This document shows positions 8,121-14,793 of a stretch of DNA of 16,055 bases, piece by piece (positions within the stretch are counted from its first letter, which is position 1; each line of letters begins with the position of its first letter). The notes beneath the pieces are model-generated. The model was given only the letters and a program-made list of their open reading frames with translations. It was not told the DNA's origin and did no database searches. The stretch spans positions 1-16,055 of the forward strand of contig JAGTUZ010000037.1 in assembly GCA_018224415.1 (NCBI GenBank), read 5' to 3'. Source of the DNA: Bacteroidota bacterium. GTDB lineage: Bacteria; Bacteroidota; Ignavibacteria; SZUA-365. The position numbers and the translations under genes were made by a program.

Positions 8121-9545
8121 ATGAACCAACTGCTTACCGACACACTGAATATCGCCCCCATTGCGGGCACGATCGTGCTCTCGCTGATCGTGATCATGAT
8201 CAACGCGCTGAAGAAGAAGCCGTTTCAGGCCGAGTACTGGGTTTCCGTGCTCGGCATCGCGGCCAACATCGCACTGGCGGTGTGGACCTTCCCGGTGCGT
8301 GGTACGGCCTTCGAGGGCATGGTCCTGACCGGGGGCTTCGCAAGTCTGACCTCCGTGATTTTCCTCGTCTCGGCGGGCATCACGATCATACTCTCGAGAG
8401 ACTACATCGAAAAAATCGGCCTGGCCCACGGCGAATTCTATCATCTGATCCTCATGGCCACGGTAGGAATGATGACATTCGCGGCAGGGACGGACCTGGT
8501 AGTGACGTTCATCGGCCTGGAACTCATGTCGGTCAGCCTGTATGCCCTCGCCGGCTTCTCACGCCGCGTGGCGAAGGCCAATGAAGCCGCGCTGAAGTAT
8601 TTCCTGCTGGGCGCCTTCGCGTCGGGCTTCTTCCTCTACGGCATCGCGCTGATCTACGGAATGACGGGCTCAACCAACCTCCTCGTGATTGCGCAGAACA
8701 TCGCCGCCTACAAAGCCGAGCCGCTGTTCCTCGTCGGTGCGGGCCTGCTGCTCGTCGGCTTCGCCTTCAAGGTTGGCGCCGTGCCCTTCCACATGTGGGT
8801 ACCGGACGTGTACGAAGGTTCGCCGACCATGGTGTCGGCCTTCATGTCCACTGGCGCGAAAGCGTCCGCCTTTGCCGCACTGCTCCTGGTGTTCACCGCG
8901 ACCTTCGACTTCGATCACGCAAGCATGAACACCGTCCTCGCCATACTGGCGGTTGCGTCGATGCTCGTCGGCAACATCGTTGCCATTGCACAGAGTAACG
9001 TCAAGCGCATGCTCGCCTACTCGAGCATCGCGCATGCCGGGTACATGCTGATCGGAATCACTGCCGGCGGTGAAGTCAGTATGGCAGGCGTCCTGTTCTA
9101 CCTGATCTCTTACGTGTTCACCAATCTCGGTGCCTTCGGCATCATCTCGATGATCGAGAACGCCGAACAGCAGGGCACCGACCTCGAAAACTTCCGCGGC
9201 CTCTATTACCGGCGTCCCCTGCACGCGGTACTCATGGGCGTGTTCATGTTCTCGCTCATCGGCATTCCACCGCTCGCGGGCTTCTTCGGCAAGTATTACA
9301 TTTTCATTGCAGCCATCGAAAAAGGCTACACCTGGCTGACCATCGTGGGCGTGGTCACGAGCATGATCTCGGTGTATTACTATCTCCGCGTCGTTGTGCT
9401 CATGTTCTTCCAGACCTCCGAGGAAACGACACGCCCGGCCGTCGCCATCGACGGCACCGTGGCGCTGCTGATTTCCGCCTTCGGTGTCCTGATCGTCGGA
9501 CTCTTCCCGTCGATCGTGCTGGACTGGATGGGCGGCCTGTTCTGA
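8121..9545 (+). CDS. nuoN: NADH-quinone oxidoreductase subunit N (proximal antiporter-like pump)
   Basis: Third antiporter-like proton pump of complex I, next to NuoK in the complex. It has 474 residues, normal for NuoN, with about 14 hydrophobic segments. Conserved residues are E134 in TFIGLELMSVSLYALAG, K217 in GFAFKVGAVPFHMWVPD, and K247 in FMSTGAKASAFAA; K217 and K247 match the E. coli numbers exactly. AQSNVKRMLAYSSIAHAGYM (about 290-309) is the second-half signature. The ATG at 8121 has no strong ribosome binding site. It closes the nuo cluster, and the next gene follows 75 bp later on the same strand. Confidence 0.96.
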   Translation: MNQLLTDTLNIAPIAGTIVLSLIVIMINALKKKPFQAEYWVSVLGIAANIALAVWTFPVRGTAFEGMVLTGGFASLTSVIFLVSAGITIILSRDYIEKIGLAHGEFYHLILMATVGMMTFAAGTDLVVTFIGLELMSVSLYALAGFSRRVAKANEAALKYFLLGAFASGFFLYGIALIYGMTGSTNLLVIAQNIAAYKAEPLFLVGAGLLLVGFAFKVGAVPFHMWVPDVYEGSPTMVSAFMSTGAKASAFAALLLVFTATFDFDHASMNTVLAILAVASMLVGNIVAIAQSNVKRMLAYSSIAHAGYMLIGITAGGEVSMAGVLFYLISYVFTNLGAFGIISMIENAEQQGTDLENFRGLYYRRPLHAVLMGVFMFSLIGIPPLAGFFGKYYIFIAAIEKGYTWLTIVGVVTSMISVYYYLRVVVLMFFQTSEETTRPAVAIDGTVALLISAFGVLIVGLFPSIVLDWMGGLF

Positions 9546-9551
9546 ACGTAA

Positions 9552-9603
9552 GGGGTACGCCCCCGCGGCGTCCCTCTCCCTCTTCCGCGACCGCACGGTC
9601 GCG
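9552..9603 (+). terminator. Paired hairpins between nuoN and the NAD(P)H-hydrate gene
   Basis: Two compact inverted repeats lie in the 75-bp gap. GGGG (9552-9555) and CCCC (9560-9563) flank a TACG loop, and CGCGACCG (9586-9593) pairs perfectly with CGGTCGCG (9596-9603); dropping the innermost pair leaves a 7-bp stem with a 4-nt loop. No T-run follows, so these are not a standard intrinsic terminator. They could attenuate transcription, stabilise the nuo mRNA 3' end, or be chance in GC-rich DNA. Confidence 0.35.
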
Positions 9604-9620
9604 ACATCCGGCATACAATC

Positions 9621-11204
9621 ATGCTTCCTGTCTACACATCGGATGAAATGCATCGCTGCGACACCGCGGCGATTGAACGTTACGGCATTCCCGGAATCGT
9701 GCTGATGGAAAACGCCGCGCGCGGCACCGTGGACGTCGCCGAACGAGTGTTCGGTCCGGTCGACGGCCAGTGGATCGTACTGCTCTGCGGCAAGGGCAAC
9801 AACGGCGGCGACGGCTTCGCCATGGCGCGGCATCTGGTCAACCGCGGAGCGAAGGTGGATGTACTGACGCTTGGCCCCGACAGCGCCTCCACGGGAGACG
9901 CAGCTGCGAATCTCGCCATGCTGCGCACGATGGAGAAGGAAACAAGCTGCCTGCACGTGCGACTGCTCAGCAGCAGCGCGCAGGTCGAGGAGCTTCTCCA
10001 CCGCCAGCCCGCCTGGGTGGCCGACGCCATGCTCGGCACCGGACTGTCTTCTCCCGTCAAGGGCGAGATCGCCGAATTGATCGAGGTACTCAACGCGTCA
10101 TCCGTCCCCGTGCTGGCGGTGGACATTCCGACCGGCATCAATGCCGACACCGGCGATGTGATGGGCCTGGCCGTGGAGGCCACGCACACGGCGACCATGG
10201 GTGGACTCAAACGCGGTCTACTGTTTCGCGCGGGACGTGAGCATACCGGGGACGTAGATATCATCGACATCGGCATGCCGAAGAAGGGCTTTGCACTCGA
10301 AGCGACCAATACGTTCCAGCTCGACGCAGGGGAAATCGAGCGCCGGCTGCCACGTCGTCGGCTCGACGTGCACAAGTACCAACTGGGAAGCGTGTTTGTC
10401 CTTGCCGGGTCGCTCGGCCTGACGGGCGCGGCCGCCATGGTATCCGAAGCGGCCCTGCGCAGCGGCGCAGGCATCGTGTTCCTCGGCATCCCTGCCAGTC
10501 TCAATGCCATCATGGAAACCAAACTTACCGAGATCATGACGCTGCCGTTCAGGGAAACAGACGCCGGAAGTCTCGGGCTGAACGATTACGACGCCATCCT
10601 CGAGCGCGTCAATACGGCCTCCGTCAGTGTCGTCGGACCGGGCATATCACGACATTACGAGACTCAGAACCTTATCCGTCGCCTTGTCGAACATGCGCAG
10701 GGGCCGTTGCTGCTGGATGCGGACGCGCTCTTCGCGCTTGTCGGACACCTGCATATCCTCCAACAGTCGCAGGCCGACATCACGCTCACGCCACATATGG
10801 GTGAGTTCGCACGACTCGTGGGCCAGTCGAAGGAGGACATCGACACCAAGCGCATCGACATCGCGCAGACCTTCGCCGTGGAGTTCGGTGTCACGCTGGT
10901 GCTCAAGGGCGCGCCGACCGTGGTCGCCACGCGGGAGGGTGAGGTGTTCATCAATCCCACAGGCAACCCCGGCATGGCCACTGCGGGCGCGGGCGACGTA
11001 CTGTCGGGCATCGTTGCCGGATTTGCGGCACAGGGTGCGGACAGCAGGGAAGCGGCCTGCTGCGGCGTTTACCTGCACGGACTCGCGGGCGACCATGCGA
11101 AAACCACCGTCGGCGAATACGGGCTGATCGCAACCGATATCATCCGCTCCTTCGCCGAGGTGCTCAAGGACGTGGCGCTTCGTCCTCCCCGCCGCGATTC
11201 CTGA
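9621..11204 (+). CDS. nnr: Bifunctional NAD(P)H-hydrate epimerase / ADP-dependent NAD(P)H-hydrate dehydratase
   Basis: Metabolite-repair enzyme that rescues NADH and NADPH after they hydrate spontaneously. The N-terminal YjeF_N domain (about 1-220) interconverts R- and S-NAD(P)HX. The C-terminal ribokinase-like domain (about 235-515) dehydrates the S form using ADP. Evidence: GKGNNGGDG (57-65) and VDIPTGINADTG (from 167) in the first domain; in the second, HKYQLGSVFVLAGS, a GPGIS loop, LTPHMGEFARL, and NPTGNPGMATAGAGD with predicted catalytic D459. Length 527 residues fits the fused form. It follows the complex I genes on the same strand, which makes sense because complex I uses NADH, but the link is inferred from position only. 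No clear ribosome binding site precedes the ATG. Confidence 0.95.
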   Translation: MLPVYTSDEMHRCDTAAIERYGIPGIVLMENAARGTVDVAERVFGPVDGQWIVLLCGKGNNGGDGFAMARHLVNRGAKVDVLTLGPDSASTGDAAANLAMLRTMEKETSCLHVRLLSSSAQVEELLHRQPAWVADAMLGTGLSSPVKGEIAELIEVLNASSVPVLAVDIPTGINADTGDVMGLAVEATHTATMGGLKRGLLFRAGREHTGDVDIIDIGMPKKGFALEATNTFQLDAGEIERRLPRRRLDVHKYQLGSVFVLAGSLGLTGAAAMVSEAALRSGAGIVFLGIPASLNAIMETKLTEIMTLPFRETDAGSLGLNDYDAILERVNTASVSVVGPGISRHYETQNLIRRLVEHAQGPLLLDADALFALVGHLHILQQSQADITLTPHMGEFARLVGQSKEDIDTKRIDIAQTFAVEFGVTLVLKGAPTVVATREGEVFINPTGNPGMATAGAGDVLSGIVAGFAAQGADSREAACCGVYLHGLAGDHAKTTVGEYGLIATDIIRSFAEVLKDVALRPPRRDS

Positions 11205-11227
11205 CCGCGCGGCCGCTGGTATCCGAA

Positions 11228-11749
11228 ATGAGCACAGACAGTCCATCACCTCCTCCCGAGGAACGTCCTATTCCTCCCTCCGAGGAGCATGCTTCCCTTC
11301 CCCCCGACGGACAGCACCGCGCCAGGCGGACGCGACTAATCGCATCTCTGCCGGCATCGTTGTGGTTCCTGCTCATCATGGTCCTGCTTTCGCTGCCGGG
11401 GGAATCCTTCCCCACTATGCAGTTCTGGAAACCCGACAAGATCGTCCACATCCTGCTCTTTGGCACACAGGCCGTATTGCTGTATATCGCGCTGTCGCTG
11501 CCGCGCCCGACCTCTCCGCAGGGGATGCGTCCCTTGCGCTTCGCCGCGCTGGCGACCGTGTCCTTCGGCGTACTGAGCGAAGGCTACCAGGCCGTTTTCA
11601 CCAACCGTGCCGCCGATCCCTTCGACATGCTGGCAAACGCCGTCGGCGTCGCGCTATTCCTCTTTATCATGCGAATGATCGGCACATCACGCATGCTCTC
11701 ATTCACGCGCAGGCTCCTGCGATTTCCGGCATCCCCTCCTTCCGTGTAA
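11228..11749 (+). CDS. VanZ-like family membrane protein
   Basis: Small membrane protein of 173 residues with a proline- and glutamate-rich, probably cytoplasmic N-terminus (1-35) and four predicted helices at about 38-57, 70-90, 102-122 and 131-150. VanZ-like signatures are DKIVHILLFG (70-79), SEGYQAVF (117-124) and DPFDMLANAVG (130-140), with charged residues D70, H74, E118, D130 and D133 buried in or beside helices. The family is named for teicoplanin resistance VanZ, but most chromosomal members have no established role, and no resistance function should be assumed here. It starts 23 bp after the NAD(P)H-hydrate gene and probably shares its transcript, which the terminator at 11833-11863 would end. 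Confidence 0.8.
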   Translation: MSTDSPSPPPEERPIPPSEEHASLPPDGQHRARRTRLIASLPASLWFLLIMVLLSLPGESFPTMQFWKPDKIVHILLFGTQAVLLYIALSLPRPTSPQGMRPLRFAALATVSFGVLSEGYQAVFTNRAADPFDMLANAVGVALFLFIMRMIGTSRMLSFTRRLLRFPASPPSV

Positions 11750-11797
11750 AAATAATTTAGATCAAGTCTTGACAAGCAGTCCCATGGAAGGTATATT
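11748..11797 (+). promoter_or_regulatory. Strong sigma-70-like promoter with UP-like AT tract
   Basis: TTGACA (11769-11774) is a perfect -35. It is followed after exactly 17 bp by TATATT (11792-11797), one base from the -10 consensus. An A/T-rich run at 11748-11759 just upstream resembles an UP element. The predicted start near 11804 leads within about 60 nt into the terminator at 11833-11863, and no gene lies downstream on this strand. Confidence 0.6.
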
Positions 11798-11803
11798 GAA
11801 TCA

Positions 11804-11863
11804 CCTTTCCGAGAGACCTCTACGCATTGATAAAAAAAACCGCCCTGCACAGGCGGTTTTTTT
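11804..11863 (+). ncRNA. Candidate small RNA, about 60 nt
   Basis: Defined only by signals: the promoter at 11769-11797 predicts a start near 11804, and the intrinsic terminator ends near 11863. The transcript would be about 30 nt of mostly unpaired leader followed by the terminator hairpin and U-tail. There is no convincing short ORF after the predicted start. I recognise no known RNA family. It may instead be a byproduct or a decoy transcript, or the promoter may be inactive. The start could be off by a few bases. Confidence 0.35.
11833..11863. terminator. Bidirectional intrinsic terminator
   Basis: Seven A's plus CCGCC (11833-11844) pair with GGCGG plus seven T's (11852-11863) around a 7-nt loop. 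The A-run and T-run make it work in both directions: for the VanZ-like gene and candidate small RNA on the plus strand, and for the YchF-like gene arriving on the minus strand. Confidence 0.92.
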
Positions 11864-11881
11864 ATTTGTCACACAGTCACA

Positions 11882-11902
11882 AAGCAGTCTGAATCACTGC
11901 TT
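11882..11902 (-). terminator. Small hairpin just after the YchF-like gene
   Basis: AAGCAGT (11882-11888) and ACTGCTT (11896-11902) form a 7-bp stem with a 7-nt loop, 15 bp beyond the stop codon of the minus-strand gene. The tail on that strand is only slightly T-rich. It may act as a first pause before the bidirectional terminator, or protect the mRNA end. Confidence 0.4.
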
Positions 11903-11917
11903 CCACTGTTGTGCCTT

Positions 11918-13000
11918 CTAACCGTGGCGGATGGTAAGCATGTCGCCGTCCTGGACGACATACTCCTTCCCTTCCAGCCGCCAATGCCCATGGTCCTTGC
12001 AGGCCTGGATGGAGCCGTGTTCGAGGAATTTCTCGAAGTGCACAACTTCGGCGCGGATAAATCTGTTCATCAGGTCGGTGTGGATGGCGCCGGCGGCTTC
12101 CTGCGCGGGAGTATCACGTCGGATGGTCCAGGCCCGGCATTCATCCTCTCCGAAGGTGAGGAAGGAAATCAGTCCGAGCATATCGTATGCCGCGCGGATA
12201 ATGCGTGTGAGCGCGGATTCGGCGATGCCATAGTCCTTCATGAACTCCGCGGCGTCCGCATCCTCCATCTGTGCGAGTTCCATTTCAATTTTCCCGAAGA
12301 AGGCATCAACGACGATGCCCTTGTCTGCGTATTGCTCCTGCAGTTCGGCAACCATGCGATCGCGATCCGCGACGGCGCTGTCTTCGAGATTCAGCACCAC
12401 GAGCGTCGGCTTGAGCGTGAGGAACTGATAGCCCTTGATGAGCGCAGCATCGTGAGGATCGAGTTTCAACGTGCGCAGCGGCTGTTCCGATTCGAGCCGT
12501 TCCTGGAATTTCTCGAGCAGCACGAGTTCCCGTTTCAGTTTATCGTCCTGCACCTTGTGCACCTGCTTGCGCAACTTCTCGATGCGGTTTTCGATCATTG
12601 CGAGATCGCTCAGCAGGAATTCCGTTTCGAGAATGGCCACGTCGCGCGCGGGATCGATGCTGCCTTCGGGATGCGGATACAGCGGATCGTCGAAGGCGCG
12701 CACAACAAACATGAGCGCGTCGTTGGTTTTCACTCCGCCGAGGAAGGCGCCGGTGAACTGTGTCGACGTATGATCGCCTTTCTTGAGGCCAACCACGTCA
12801 ACGAATTCGATGGAGGTATACACAAGTTTCTTCGGCTGGAAGATCTCGCCGAGTTTGTCCACGCGTGCATCCGGCACCTTCACCATAGCGGTGTTGGTCT
12901 GCTGGCGTGCGAGCGTCGCCTCGTCGATGTGTGTGCGCGTCATGGTCTGGAATAGTGTGGATTTGCCACTGAAGGGGAGGCCGACAAGTCCGATCTGCAT
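11918..13000 (-). CDS. YchF/OLA1-like GTPase with TGS-like (DUF933) C-terminal domain
   Basis: P-loop NTPase of 360 residues, similar in length to YchF (about 363), a ribosome-associated ATPase/GTPase linked to translation and oxidative stress. The P-loop is GLPFSGKST (8-16). The C-terminal domain is canonical YchF: FLTFGEDECRAWTIRR, AAGAIHTD, FIRAEV and GKEYVVQDGD. The G-domain is divergent: the switch II region reads DVVGLKKGDHTS without the usual GEGLGN segment, and the G4 position reads NLED rather than NKxD or the NxxE of typical YchF. A coiled-coil stretch of helices follows at about 130-190, as in the family. The start codon begins MQIGLVGLP with no strong ribosome binding site. It is probably a paralogous or lineage-specific branch; nucleotide preference is unknown. 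Confidence 0.85.
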   Translation of the reverse strand: MQIGLVGLPFSGKSTLFQTMTRTHIDEATLARQQTNTAMVKVPDARVDKLGEIFQPKKLVYTSIEFVDVVGLKKGDHTSTQFTGAFLGGVKTNDALMFVVRAFDDPLYPHPEGSIDPARDVAILETEFLLSDLAMIENRIEKLRKQVHKVQDDKLKRELVLLEKFQERLESEQPLRTLKLDPHDAALIKGYQFLTLKPTLVVLNLEDSAVADRDRMVAELQEQYADKGIVVDAFFGKIEMELAQMEDADAAEFMKDYGIAESALTRIIRAAYDMLGLISFLTFGEDECRAWTIRRDTPAQEAAGAIHTDLMNRFIRAEVVHFEKFLEHGSIQACKDHGHWRLEGKEYVVQDGDMLTIRHG

Positions 13001-13032
13001 GGGGATTCAAATGCGATGTGAATGAGGCACAA

Positions 13033-13038
13033 AGTATA
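13033..13038 (-). promoter_or_regulatory. Possible -10 box for the YchF-like gene
   Basis: On the minus strand TATACT occurs at 13038-13033, 33 bases before the start codon, followed by TTTG, which resembles the Bacteroidota -7 element. I see no convincing -35, so the assignment is weak. Confidence 0.28.
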
Positions 13039-13077
13039 AAGATAGCACAGGGGGAACACGGATGAAACGGATTGGTC

Positions 13078-13109
13078 GGGATTTCCACGACCCAGGATTT
13101 CCACGACCC
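13078..13109. repeat. Two tandem 16-bp repeats
   Basis: GGATTTCCACGACCC occurs at 13079-13093 and again at 13095-13109, giving a 16-bp period. It lies in the 201-bp gap between the YchF-like gene and gltA, beside low-information sequence (13021-13075) that resembles dispersed intergenic filler. No function is evident. Confidence 0.85.
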
Positions 13110-13143
13110 TGCCCCGGACGCGCGTTGGGGCTGTGGGTATATG

Positions 13144-13179
13144 ACAGCGTCCCGTCCGCCGGAGCGAACGGGACGCTGT
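13144..13179 (-). terminator. Long GC-rich hairpin after gltA
   Basis: A perfect 12-bp inverted repeat, ACAGCGTCCCGT at 13144-13155 and its complement at 13168-13179, with a 12-nt loop, begins 22 bp past the gltA stop. Neither side has a T-run, so it is either a U-less terminator or an mRNA-stabilising hairpin. Its position directly after gltA supports a 3'-end role. Confidence 0.65.
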
Positions 13180-13201
13180 ATTCCGGATGGAATGGTCGGA
13201 T

Positions 13202-14476
13202 TTACTTGATCTGCGATTTGACCCAGTCCGTGGGGACGGACTTCGGACGTGTGATCGGCAGCTGGTAGGCGCGGGCGACCACGGCCTGCGAGGTGATGCC
13301 GAGGGCGCGGCTGACGGAGAAGAGCACCGTGTAGTAGTCGAACTCGGTCAGACCGTAGTGGTAGAGCAGTGCGCCCGAACCGGCGTCGACGTTCGGCCAC
13401 GGATCGGCAATCTTCTGGATCTGGCGCAGGACGCCCGGCACGACGTCGAACACGTTCGAGACGGTCTCGAACACCGGGTCACCGGCGCAGTACTCCTTGC
13501 CGAAGGCGAGGAATGCATCGAAGCGCGGGTCGGTGATGCGCAGCACGGCGTGGCCGTAACCGGGGATGACCTTTCCGGACTCGAGCGTCTCCCAGGAGAA
13601 TTTCTCCAGCGCTTCCTTCGACGGCGCGCCGCCGAATTTCTCGTTGACTTCGATGATCCACTTGAGGCATTCCTGGTTGGCGAGGCCGTGTAGCGGACCC
13701 GCGAGTCCGTTGAGTCCGGCCGACAGCGAGTAGTACAGATCCGAGAGCGCCGAGTTGACCGTAGCCGCGGAGAAGGCGCTGACGTTGCCGCCTTCATGAT
13801 CGCTGTGCAGCACGAGGTACAGGCGCATCAGCTTGGTGAACTCGCCGTTCGGATCGTCGAGGCCAAGCATGTGCACGTAGTTCTGCGCCCAATCGAGGTC
13901 ATGGTTCGGCGCAATGGGATCACCCTTGCCGAAACGCTTGCGGTAGATCCACGCGGCGATTTCCGGCAGCTTGGCGACAATGGCAATGGCGTCGGCCAGC
14001 GTGGCATCCCAGTACTCATCCTTTGTCATGCCTTCGTTGTAGCGGCGCGCGAACACCGACTCCTTCTGCATGACGAGAATCGCGGTGTTGAACATGGCCA
14101 TCGGATGCGAGTCGGCGGGCATGGCGCCCAGCACGTCCCATACATACGACGGCACGGTGGCATTGGCCTTGAGCTGGGCCTGAAGGTCGGCGAGTGCTTC
14201 GGCGTCGGGCAGCTGTCCGGACAGCAGGAGGTAGAAAATTTCTTCGGGCAGCTTTTCGGTGAGCTCTTTGAGCTCGGTGCCGCGGATGATGAGACCTTTG
14301 TCCGGCGGAACAACCGACGTGTCACAAACGAGACCCTTCACGCCGCGCATGCCGCCGAATACCTGCTTGATGGTGACCTGGGAAATCACCGTGTCACCGT
14401 GCTCCTTTACCAGCTTCTTGATTTCATCGCGCTGGGGAGCATACATTGCAGCAAGTTTTTCCTGGAGTATGGGCAT
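13202..14476 (-). CDS. gltA: Citrate synthase, mitochondrial-like (Si) type
   Basis: Condenses oxaloacetate and acetyl-CoA to citrate, entering the TCA cycle in the cytosol. I chose the ATG at 14476 (MPILQEKLAAMY), 424 residues, because AAGGAAGG lies just before it; the frame is open 22 codons further, but that stretch is not conserved and lacks a binding site. Catalytic residues are H263 in PLHGLANQE, H309 in GYGHAVLR and D364 in PWPNVDAGSG. HSDHEGGNVSA and SAGLNGLAGPLHGLANQE are much closer to eukaryotic mitochondrial citrate synthase than to the NADH-inhibited E. coli hexamer, which suggests a dimeric enzyme not inhibited allosterically by NADH. One change from the pig enzyme is glycine in NVDAGSG where histidine is common. 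It stands alone, divergent from mutT, with a hairpin at its 3' end. Confidence 0.95.
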   Translation of the reverse strand: MPILQEKLAAMYAPQRDEIKKLVKEHGDTVISQVTIKQVFGGMRGVKGLVCDTSVVPPDKGLIIRGTELKELTEKLPEEIFYLLLSGQLPDAEALADLQAQLKANATVPSYVWDVLGAMPADSHPMAMFNTAILVMQKESVFARRYNEGMTKDEYWDATLADAIAIVAKLPEIAAWIYRKRFGKGDPIAPNHDLDWAQNYVHMLGLDDPNGEFTKLMRLYLVLHSDHEGGNVSAFSAATVNSALSDLYYSLSAGLNGLAGPLHGLANQECLKWIIEVNEKFGGAPSKEALEKFSWETLESGKVIPGYGHAVLRITDPRFDAFLAFGKEYCAGDPVFETVSNVFDVVPGVLRQIQKIADPWPNVDAGSGALLYHYGLTEFDYYTVLFSVSRALGITSQAVVARAYQLPITRPKSVPTDWVKSQIK

Positions 14477-14615
14477 ACGTCCTTCCTTGTAAGTTGAAAT
14501 AGGGGATATGTGGGTTAGAGGCGATCGATAAGAAAGTATCAAATCGGCAACTAAAATGCCAGCAGTTTCAGGAAAAAAATGTTATTCCGGTCTCAAACGC
14601 GTTAGATCACAGGAC

Positions 14616-14648
14616 CGCACGCAAAATCAAAGGTTCGCGCGCAAAATC
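14616..14648. repeat. Pair of 13-bp direct repeats 20 bp apart
   Basis: CGCACGCAAAATC (14616-14628) and CGCGCGCAAAATC (14636-14648) match at 12 of 13 bases and are offset by 20 bp, about two helical turns. Such spacing is common for tandem regulator sites, so this may be an operator for one or both divergent genes; no regulator is identifiable. Confidence 0.6.
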
Positions 14649-14671
14649 GTTTGGGGATTTGGCGATGGTCA

Positions 14672-14700
14672 TTTATTCTCGGCAATGCATTTCGTATATT
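14672..14700 (+). promoter_or_regulatory. Possible promoter of the mutT-mutY pair
   Basis: TATATT (14695-14700) is a good -10 with the same hexamer seen at two other sites in this window. The -35 position, 17 bp upstream at 14672-14677, reads TTTATT and is weak. A start near 14707 would give a leader of about 87 nt. Confidence 0.3.
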
Positions 14701-14793
14701 CCCGTGTAATCCTCCTATTGCTGAAGGGAGCGTCAATCGCCTGCGGACGATGCAGCGCTGCTCTTCCCCAATCGAAGCTTCACAGGTGACAAA

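Larger units (their letters stand above)
14477..14793. promoter_or_regulatory. Divergent control region between gltA and the mutT-like gene
   Basis: This 317-bp stretch has no convincing gene and is more AT-rich than its surroundings. It must carry promoters for gltA (leftward) and mutT-mutY (rightward). It contains the gltA ribosome binding site AAGGAAGG on the minus strand, an A-run near 14573, a palindrome AACGCGTT at 14596-14603, a pair of 13-bp direct repeats, and TATATT at 14695-14700. AGGTGA at 14784-14789 is the likely binding site of the mutT-like gene. I see no clear gltA promoter. Confidence 0.6.

Noticed and set aside
6510..8444. 644-codon open frame on the minus strand
   Set aside because: It lies opposite the antiporter and nuoN, which have full family signatures. 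Its translation is rich in H, D, R, Q and E without any recognisable domain, as expected for an antisense frame in GC-rich DNA.
8670..10001. 443-codon minus-strand open frame across nuoN and the NAD(P)H-hydrate gene
   Set aside because: It spans two well-supported opposite-strand genes and shows shadow-type composition with no domain.
11228..11749. Glycopeptide-resistance gene (vanZ)
   Set aside because: Only the broad VanZ-like family is supported, and there is no van cluster around it, so a resistance role is not inferred.
11909..12955. 348-codon plus-strand open frame
   Set aside because: Mirror of the YchF-like gene, whose P-loop and TGS-like domain are unmistakable.
14477..14542. 22-codon upstream extension of gltA
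   Set aside because: Unconserved, no ribosome binding site, whereas AAGGAAGG precedes the ATG at 14476.
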